Source of the DNA: Candidatus Bathyarchaeota archaeon
GTDB lineage: Archaea > Thermoproteota > Bathyarchaeia > Bathyarchaeales > Bathycorpusculaceae
Length of the DNA stretch: 11,141 nt
Assembly (NCBI GenBank): GCA_030673805.1
Contig: DAOVIH010000040.1
Span: 1-11,141, forward strand
Reading direction: 5' to 3'
Shown here piece by piece: positions 6,336-11,141 of the stretch. The position numbers were made by a program, and so were the translations under genes. The notes beneath the pieces were generated by a model that was given only the letters and a program-made list of their open reading frames with translations, did no database searches and was not told the DNA's origin. The stretch's first letter is position 1. Each line of letters opens with the position of its first letter.

Positions 6336-7214
6336 TTATTTTTTAGATTCAGACAAAATGAAGCTTACGATCTCGTCGGCGATTTTGGTTTTTGAGACTT
6401 CTTGGAGGCCCTTCCATCCAGGCTGGCTGTTGACATCTACGATCATCGGACCCATAGAGCTTTCCAAAATGTCCACTCCTGCTACTTTGCAGCCAACGGA
6501 TTTTGCCGACTTAATCGCCAGGTCTTCAAGGGCTGGATCAAGACTTAATGATTTCGGTTGGGCACCTTGGCTGTAGTTTGTTTTCCAGTTTTGTGCAACA
6601 CGTCGCATTGCAGCTACTACGCGGTCGCCCACGAATAAAGCGCGAATGTCCGAATGTCCATGGTCGATGAATTGTTGAATGTAAATCACACCATGATGAT
6701 ACCTAATGGCTTTAAAAACTGTCAGTGCAATTTCCGGGTCAACAATCCGGGTCACGCCTACACCTCTTGAGCCAAAGATTGGCTTCACCACCACGTCTCC
6801 CCCTAAGTCATCGAAAGCCTTCAACGCTTCGTTCGTGTTCTCGGTGATTGCAGTACGAGGTACGGGTATGCCTTTGTCTTCTAGAATCGCTAAAATGTCG
6901 TATTTATCAACACAGTGTTCAATGGCTTCTGGTGGATTGATGACGCATAGGCCCAAACGTTCAAGCCGATAGAGAATATCCATTCGAAAAACCAGTTCTT
7001 CCAATGAACCCCGTCCTATAGGGCGAACAAATAAGGCATCAAGGTCCTCAAGCACCTTCAAACCGTTACCTTTCAGGTATGGCTTACAGGCTATTTGCGC
7101 CAGCAAATCAGGGAAGCTGAAGCTCACGGGTTTGACCCCGCGACTGACCAAAGCCTCTCTAAGCTGAGTTGAACTCCAAGAATTTATGTTTCGAGTTAAA
7201 ATTCCAATCTTCAA
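6336..7214 (-). CDS. RimK-family ATP-grasp alpha-L-glutamate ligase (possible MptN/CofF-like cofactor glutamylase)
   Basis: ATP-grasp enzyme that joins glutamate to a carboxyl group through an acyl phosphate. The 292 residues match RimK/MptN/CofF length. The N-terminal domain begins MKIGILTR. FVRPIGRGSLEELVFRMDIL (62-81) and INPPEAIEHCVDKYDIL (92-108) are RimK-like. The ATP-grasp domain has VVVKPIFGSRGVGVTRI (141-157; Lys144 and the glycine loop), IYIQQFI (177-183), DIRALFVGDRVVAAMRR (189-205), NWKTNYSQGA (209-218), AGVDIL (245-250) and the metal-binding VDVNSQPGW (259-267). Archaeal relatives glutamylate tetrahydromethanopterin (MptN) or coenzyme F420 (CofF). Mch in the same window shows the host uses an H4MPT-type carrier, which makes MptN an attractive guess, but amino-acid carrier or S6 modification cannot be excluded. 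The start is TTG, with AAGG about seven bases upstream. It lies 77 bp downstream of the phosphatase and just upstream of fdhD. Confidence 0.85.
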   Translation of the reverse strand: MKIGILTRNINSWSSTQLREALVSRGVKPVSFSFPDLLAQIACKPYLKGNGLKVLEDLDALFVRPIGRGSLEELVFRMDILYRLERLGLCVINPPEAIEHCVDKYDILAILEDKGIPVPRTAITENTNEALKAFDDLGGDVVVKPIFGSRGVGVTRIVDPEIALTVFKAIRYHHGVIYIQQFIDHGHSDIRALFVGDRVVAAMRRVAQNWKTNYSQGAQPKSLSLDPALEDLAIKSAKSVGCKVAGVDILESSMGPMIVDVNSQPGWKGLQEVSKTKIADEIVSFILSESKK

Positions 7215-7291
7215 AAGTGAACCTTCTTCATCGCTTTACCAGTCAAGAGAAGCTATCCGGTTGCGTTCTTAAAGTTTTTTGAGAGGTAACT

Positions 7292-8212
7292 CTAGAATTT
7301 GTGAATGTAAGGAAGAAGCAATTTTGCATTGTCAAACATTTCGGAAAGCGGTAGATGCAGGTAAGCTCCATATTCATTAAAGTAAGGCGGTCCTTTGCGA
7401 GAAAACAATGTCAAGACTTTCCCCCCATGACCTATTTTAAAACCTTCTTCACAACATTCATGACTCCTAATAAGAACCTCCAAACTAAGCTTCTTCAATA
7501 CGTTGCTCGTTATCTTTTTACCGAAAAGGTTACCCGCACCCCTCGGGGAGGGACCAAAATCTTTGATGTCCGCATTTGGGTCGTTCCAGAGCAGGTTCTC
7601 CAACAACTCGTCATCAGTGTTTGCACGCATTAGGTCTTCTAATCTCTCAAGCCTTGGTGGTAGGCCACCGTGAATCATTAAATATCGTTCTTCAACAAAT
7701 GCCGCGTTGGGTAGAAGGTTGAATAATTCTCTAATTTTTCGGTAGACTGATTGCCAGTTGTTTTTGAATTTCGTTTTAAACTGCGTGGGTAAGTCATGGG
7801 GGTATGGGATAAGGTTCTCTGGGCCTTCATGGTTTCCGCGCAAGAGAACGACTTGTTCTGGAAAACACAGTTTGAGTTTCAAAATTAGGTAATACACTTC
7901 AACTGAAAATTTTCCTCGATCCCCATAATCTCCAAGAAAAACCATGATTGAATTGTGACTTTTTGACATTTTCCGAAAAAAACTGCTCCTTGTCAGAATT
8001 GTTATTAGGCTTTCGAGGTCGCCATGTAGATCGCCAATAACTAAAGCTTCACCAGAAGGGTGAATTTGTACCAAGCCCTCCGAAAAAGTTAGGGGCCCGG
8101 TTTTTCCTTTCTTCTTGCGAAACAGGTTAGTTGCTTTCTCAATGACTTCGGTAAAGCTGACAAACTGAACCTCTTTTGATTCTTTTATTAAGTCTGGAAG
8201 AGTCAGCTTCAA
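7292..8212 (-). CDS. PPP-family serine/threonine protein phosphatase (PP1/PP2A-like)
   Basis: Metal-dependent phosphoprotein phosphatase, 306 residues. The full set of PPP motifs is present: GDLHGD (60-65; Asp61, His63), GDYGDRG (94-100; Val of GDYVDRG replaced by Gly), LLRGNHEG (123-130; Asn127, His128), MIHGGLPP (179-186; His181), LLWNDP (207-212), SPRGAGNLFG (222-231) and IRSHE (248-252; His251, for the eukaryotic RAHQ). These supply all the usual metal ligands and the catalytic His, so it should be active. LLWNDP and SPRGAG-x-x-FG are closer to PP2A-type than to bacterial PPPs. About 45 N-terminal residues precede the catalytic core and are of unknown role. The start is TTG 12 bp after the coiled-coil gene stop, with a GTGAT four bases before it; the codon before the TTG is a stop, so no longer frame exists. 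The tight spacing suggests the coiled-coil protein is partner or substrate. Confidence 0.93.
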   Translation of the reverse strand: MKLTLPDLIKESKEVQFVSFTEVIEKATNLFRKKKGKTGPLTFSEGLVQIHPSGEALVIGDLHGDLESLITILTRSSFFRKMSKSHNSIMVFLGDYGDRGKFSVEVYYLILKLKLCFPEQVVLLRGNHEGPENLIPYPHDLPTQFKTKFKNNWQSVYRKIRELFNLLPNAAFVEERYLMIHGGLPPRLERLEDLMRANTDDELLENLLWNDPNADIKDFGPSPRGAGNLFGKKITSNVLKKLSLEVLIRSHECCEEGFKIGHGGKVLTLFSRKGPPYFNEYGAYLHLPLSEMFDNAKLLLPYIHKF

Positions 8213-8224
8213 TTACATCACATA

Positions 8225-9505
8225 CTATGTGATCTTGACTTTTTGTCCTAGGAAATCGAGTGTGTTACTCTCGATTTCTTTCTTGTCATCTTGAATTTCG
8301 CTCAGCAGCTTGTTGTACTTATCCTCTTTTTCTTTCTTGTCAGCTTCTAAATTCGCCTGTCTAGCCCTAAGTTTAGTTGTCCGTTCTTGAAGTAGATTGA
8401 GACTGCTCCTGGTTTCCCAGATTTCTTTTGACGTTGTTAGCTGCTTCTTTTGTTTAGCCACTTCATCACTCTTCTTTTTAAGCCCTGCTAAGGAGTCTTG
8501 GTTTAGTATGTTGGCTATTGCTTGTTTAGCTTTTCTCGCTTTGTCCGACTTAAGCTTCAACTTTCGCTTATCCATTAGGTCTCCTAATTCTTCCAAGATC
8601 AATTTGAACACTGGAATACCAGGCTCTTCTGTGGTAAGTGCCTCAAAGGGCTTTTCCATGTATTGTCCAATCTTTTTGATTTCAGTCTGAGTTAAGCCAA
8701 CACCGCCTCCACGAAAGGCTAGTGCTTTCATTTTCAGAAAGGCTTTTCGAAGATGACGCAAATCATGTCCCAACTTCCGATTCAACATTTCAGCCTCCGC
8801 TCCGAGGGTTCTCAACTGGTCAAAGGTTCCTTTACTTCTCAACTCTGAGGTTCGCTGCCTTAGTTTATCCACTTCAGCCTGGATGAAGGAGCGTTCGTTT
8901 TCAATTTTTGCTATTTGTGCCTCAACTTCTAACAGTTTCTTTTCGAGAGATTGCAAATCGCTAATCAGCTGAAAAGTGTCTTCTAGAGTCTTTGTTTTTA
9001 TGTAAGTGTCTGTTAGAAAATCTTTTAGGGTTTTTAGGGATGCTTTTGATTTTTCATAAACACTCAAAAATCTTCTTCTGTCAAGAATGAAAAAGGGAGA
9101 GATTTTTGGAAACCAATTCTTAATATCGATTTCGATCGTTAGAAAAGCTTTCTGGGTTTCCTGGACAAAAACGCTTAGGCTTTCATAAGTTACTTTGCTC
9201 GGGATCTTAAGCTTTCTTAGTCTTTCCAAAAAGAGGTGGGAAAGTTTATTCAGTGCTTTAGCACGTTTGTAAACTTTCTTGTTTTCTCTCTCTATATCTT
9301 TGTTGCTGTTATCGAGGAGAACTCTGGAAGCGTCCACCAAGTTTTGAATTGCAGCGTCCATTTCGCCACAAAGTTGACTAGCTTCTTCTTGTACTGGAGA
9401 GAGAATTTCAACAGTTTCTTTCTCCAGCCAATCTCTGATTTCGTTGGAAGCAAATTGGGCCGTTTCAGACAACACTCTTCCCATCAAGAAAATACTAACA
9501 ACCAA
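8225..9505 (-). CDS. Large coiled-coil protein of unknown function, paired with PPP phosphatase
   Basis: Not recognised as a named family. It has 426 residues, highly charged (rich in Lys, Glu, Leu), with no signal peptide after the first residues, no membrane helix and no Walker motif, so it is not an SMC/SbcC ATPase. Heptad-like coiled coils run roughly 172-260 (TLEDTF..LEKKLLEVEAQI..) and 340-415 (LKKKSDEVAKQKKQL.. to ..EIQDDKKEIES). Residues 100-165 look like a more globular helical part with aromatic clusters (NWFPKISPFFI), and 262-300 contain a glycine-rich break (FRGGGVGL) and a Pro-containing linker. The first 90 residues are also helical. TTG 9505 opens the frame; ATG at 9484 (residue 8, MGRVLSETAQF) is the likelier start because the first seven residues are a hydrophobic tail unlike the rest. 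It ends 12 bp before the phosphatase gene, with which it probably forms an operon. Confidence 0.8.
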   Translation of the reverse strand: MVVSIFLMGRVLSETAQFASNEIRDWLEKETVEILSPVQEEASQLCGEMDAAIQNLVDASRVLLDNSNKDIERENKKVYKRAKALNKLSHLFLERLRKLKIPSKVTYESLSVFVQETQKAFLTIEIDIKNWFPKISPFFILDRRRFLSVYEKSKASLKTLKDFLTDTYIKTKTLEDTFQLISDLQSLEKKLLEVEAQIAKIENERSFIQAEVDKLRQRTSELRSKGTFDQLRTLGAEAEMLNRKLGHDLRHLRKAFLKMKALAFRGGGVGLTQTEIKKIGQYMEKPFEALTTEEPGIPVFKLILEELGDLMDKRKLKLKSDKARKAKQAIANILNQDSLAGLKKKSDEVAKQKKQLTTSKEIWETRSSLNLLQERTTKLRARQANLEADKKEKEDKYNKLLSEIQDDKKEIESNTLDFLGQKVKIT

Positions 9506-9518
9506 TATTTATTCTTCA

Positions 9519-9538
9519 AGTTTAAACCGCTATATTAT
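9519..9538 (-). promoter_or_regulatory. Candidate promoter of the coiled-coil/phosphatase cluster
   Basis: The minus strand carries two TATA-like elements, ATAATATA (9538-9531) and TTTAAA (9526-9521). They predict initiation near 9510 or 9498, just before the TTG (9505) or ATG (9484). The intergenic stretch 9506-9661 separates this cluster from divergent mch and holds no RNA gene that I can see. Both elements were placed by eye. Confidence 0.3.
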
Positions 9539-9706
9539 GATTTCTTTGAGCGTCTATTCTCATGATTAGAACTCAGAACAACAACGACAAAATGAAAAAT
9601 ACGGATTCAAAATGTACTTTTTTTCAACGAAGAAAGAAAAAGGGGAAAACCTTATTCTACTATGACAGGTTTCTTTGTTAATTCAGCGACGGATGAGGAA
9701 AAAAGC

Positions 9707-10702
9707 ATGGCCAAGCCTAAGATCAGTGTTAATAACTCTGCTTTGCCTTTGTTTAAGAAACTGTGTGATGAGGCCGAATATTACGGGGCTATTGTCGAAG
9801 AAACGTCCTCAGGTGCAACTTTGGTGGATGTGGGATTAAATGCAACGGGAGGTTTCATTGCTGGAGAAATGGTCACCGAGATTTGTTTGGGTGGTTATGG
9901 GAGAGCTAACATTATACCCGTGCAATATGGAGATGTTGTGTTGCCCTCAGTATTTGTGCAAACCGATCATCCAGCAATAGCAACTTTGGGTTCTCAATTT
10001 GCAGGATGGCGTATTAAGGGTGAGGGCTTCTCAGCTATTGGATCTGGCCCGGCCCGGGCCTTAGCTCTTAAGCCTAAGAGGATCTACGAAGAGATAGAAT
10101 ACAAGGATGAAGCAGACGTGGCGGTGCTCGTTCTTGAAACTGAACAAAAACCCCCAGAAGAAGTAATCCAGCGTATTGCCGAAAAATGCAAAGTTACCCC
10201 GAAGAACCTGTTTGTAGTCATATTTTCCACCACAAGCTTAACTGGATCCACGCAAGTTTCTGGAAGAATCGTGGAAACGGGGCTTCACAAGCTTTCAAAG
10301 GTGGGTCTTGATCCATTAGTTGTAAAACATGCATGGGGCTATGCCCCAATTGTGCCATTGCATCCAAGCTCGGACGAGGCTATGGGAAGAACAAACGATG
10401 CCATACTTTACGGGGGCATATCATACTACACTGTCGATGTTGAAGACGACGAGAAACTAGAAGAGATAGTACGCTCGGCGCCTTCTTCTTCTTCAAAAAT
10501 GCTTGAGGAAGCTCAAAGGCTCGCAAAAAAAATGCCGCGATTCTTGGACATTTTCAAAGAGGCCGGATTAGATTTCTACAAGATAGACCCAAACATTTTC
10601 GCCCCAGCAGTAGTCGTAGTGAACAACATGAGAACTGGGAAGATCTTTCGAGCAGGCAACTTGAACGTTGAGGTCCTAAAAGGCTCAGTTGGATTATCAT
10701 AG
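9707..10702 (+). CDS. mch: Methenyl-tetrahydromethanopterin cyclohydrolase
   Basis: Cytosolic interconversion of 5-formyl-H4MPT and methenyl-H4MPT, a step of the archaeal C1 (methyl-branch Wood-Ljungdahl or methanogenesis-type) pathway. Motifs counted from ATG 9707: GATLVDVGLNATGGFIAG (36-53), GSGPARAL (112-119), STTSLTGSTQVSGRIVETGLHKL (from 174), GYAPIVPL (211-218), MGRTNDAILYGG (226-237), PSSSSK (259-264), DFYKIDPNIFAPAVVVV (289-305) and TGKIFRAGNLNVEVL (310-324). With this start it has 331 residues, a little above the family's roughly 320. GAGG eight bases before ATG 9707 supports it; ATG 9662 would add 15 residues that look unrelated to the family and lacks a well-spaced ribosome site. 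Residues 265-278 (MLEEAQRLAKKMPR) look like a short insertion before the DIFKE/FYKIDP block. It runs divergently from the coiled-coil gene and converges on the dockerin gene. Confidence 0.94.
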   Translation: MAKPKISVNNSALPLFKKLCDEAEYYGAIVEETSSGATLVDVGLNATGGFIAGEMVTEICLGGYGRANIIPVQYGDVVLPSVFVQTDHPAIATLGSQFAGWRIKGEGFSAIGSGPARALALKPKRIYEEIEYKDEADVAVLVLETEQKPPEEVIQRIAEKCKVTPKNLFVVIFSTTSLTGSTQVSGRIVETGLHKLSKVGLDPLVVKHAWGYAPIVPLHPSSDEAMGRTNDAILYGGISYYTVDVEDDEKLEEIVRSAPSSSSKMLEEAQRLAKKMPRFLDIFKEAGLDFYKIDPNIFAPAVVVVNNMRTGKIFRAGNLNVEVLKGSVGLS

Positions 10703-10747
10703 CTTGCCTACAGAATTCTGTTCTCCCTAAATTTACATTATTCCAGC

Positions 10748-10838
10748 AGTATCCTACGAACATTAGTCATAAATCTATCCTAAGAGTGGAGTCTAACCAT
10801 ATAGGTTCATTACAAAAAAAGGGAGAGTGTAGGATACT
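10748..10838. repeat. Perfect 10-bp inverted repeat flanking a 71-base spacer
   Basis: AGTATCCTAC (10748-10757) and its exact complement GTAGGATACT (10829-10838) sit in the 149-bp gap between the converging mch and dockerin genes. TATCCTA recurs once more at 10776-10782. In RNA it would close a long loop that includes the T7 run of the minus strand. It could be part of a bidirectional terminator or a remnant repeat. Nothing else was recognised in the gap. Confidence 0.5.
10814..10820 (-). terminator. T7 run downstream of the dockerin gene
   Basis: Seven A on the plus strand, read as CTCCC followed by seven U in the minus-strand transcript, about 32 bp past the stop of the dockerin-protein gene. 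This is consistent with an archaeal U-tract terminator. It lies inside the loop of the 10-bp inverted repeat. Confidence 0.4.
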
Positions 10839-10851
10839 TCCTAAACTTGAA

Positions 10852-11141
10852 TTAGCGACACCTGAATATTGAGAAATGTTCAGTCTCGATGTATAAGACG
10901 CCGGCCTCGATCCACCAGTCCACATCTTGGATAAGCTCTGTTAATGGTCCTTGGTTACTATTCACTATTCGCACATCCTCTTCATTGATTTTATCGTCGT
11001 TATTTACATCAAGGTGTTCATTCCCTGCCAAAGGACCACCCTCCTTTGATACAACGGCAACATCAGATACGTCATCGCCGTTCACTACCCCGTCATAGTT
11101 AACATCGCTGAATACAGCGTCGTAGGAATCACCCAGAACTA
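10852..11141 (-). CDS. C-terminal end of a dockerin-domain protein (5' part outside window)
   Basis: About 95 residues, open to the window edge on the N-terminal side. Two calcium-loop repeats characteristic of type I dockerin are visible: DVNYDGVVNGDD and DVNNDDKINEED, each with Asp/Asn at loop positions 1, 3, 5, 9 and 12 (D-x-N-x-D-x-x-x-N-x-x-D). The first keeps the loop Gly; the second has Asp in its place. They are spaced by VSDVAVVSKEGGPLAGNEHL, about the usual linker. After the second helix there are some 30 further residues with a WW pair and the end TEHFSIFRCR, so the dockerin is not at the extreme C-terminus. Dockerins bind cohesins in cellulosomes, but many archaeal dockerin-like modules occur without cellulosomes on secreted or surface proteins. 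The catalytic or binding part lies beyond the window, so the function of the whole protein is unknown. The GTG at 11085 is internal. Confidence 0.8.
   Translation of the reverse strand, partial: VLGDSYDAVFSDVNYDGVVNGDDVSDVAVVSKEGGPLAGNEHLDVNNDDKINEEDVRIVNSNQGPLTELIQDVDWWIEAGVLYIETEHFSIFRCR

Noticed and set aside
10051..10060. GGCCCGGGCC palindrome inside mch
   Set aside because: It is explained by the GC-rich codons of the conserved Gly-Pro-Ala-Arg-Ala motif, not by a regulatory site.
10554..10763. Minus-strand 69-residue frame over the 3' end of mch
   Set aside because: It is antisense to conserved Mch residues and has a Cys/Arg/Leu-rich composition typical of a shadow frame.

Overview
The window is chromosomal DNA of an archaeon. 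This rests on the archaeal-type valyl-tRNA synthetase, a methenyl-tetrahydromethanopterin cyclohydrolase, L-aspartate dehydrogenase, a RimK-like glutamate ligase, frequent TTG/GTG starts, short archaeal-style promoter elements and T-run terminators. H4MPT chemistry next to FdhD, a dockerin protein and a PPP phosphatase fits an uncultured lineage such as Bathyarchaeia. That placement is an inference, because there is no rRNA or other taxonomic marker.

Left part (1-3766): a 5'-truncated Tag-type DNA-3-methyladenine glycosylase runs rightwards and meets a leftward pair, valS followed by nadX (28 bp apart). A T7 run on the minus strand lies just past nadX. Middle part (3767-5564): divergent from valS is a TPP (THI-element) riboswitch whose last helix contains the Shine-Dalgarno sequence and TTG start of a ThiT-type thiamine transporter subunit. 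It is followed by a HypE-like PurM/AIR-synthase-fold protein that overlaps fdhD tail to tail.

Right part (5534-9505): a leftward cluster reads, in transcription order, coiled-coil protein, PP1/PP2A-like PPP phosphatase, RimK-like ATP-grasp ligase and FdhD. The coiled-coil and phosphatase genes are 12 bp apart. The fdhD reading frame keeps family-like sequence upstream of its first usual start codon, with no ATG/GTG/TTG there. Rightmost, mch runs rightwards and converges on the C-terminal end of a dockerin-bearing protein that enters from the right edge.

The genes fall into themes: NAD precursor synthesis (nadX), thiamine uptake (riboswitch plus thiT), C1 and formate metabolism (mch, fdhD, perhaps the RimK-like ligase as a cofactor glutamylase, and the HypE-like protein), and an uncharacterised coiled-coil/phosphatase pair. 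No CRISPR array, insertion sequence, tRNA or rRNA was seen, and no stretch over 300 bases lacks a gene.
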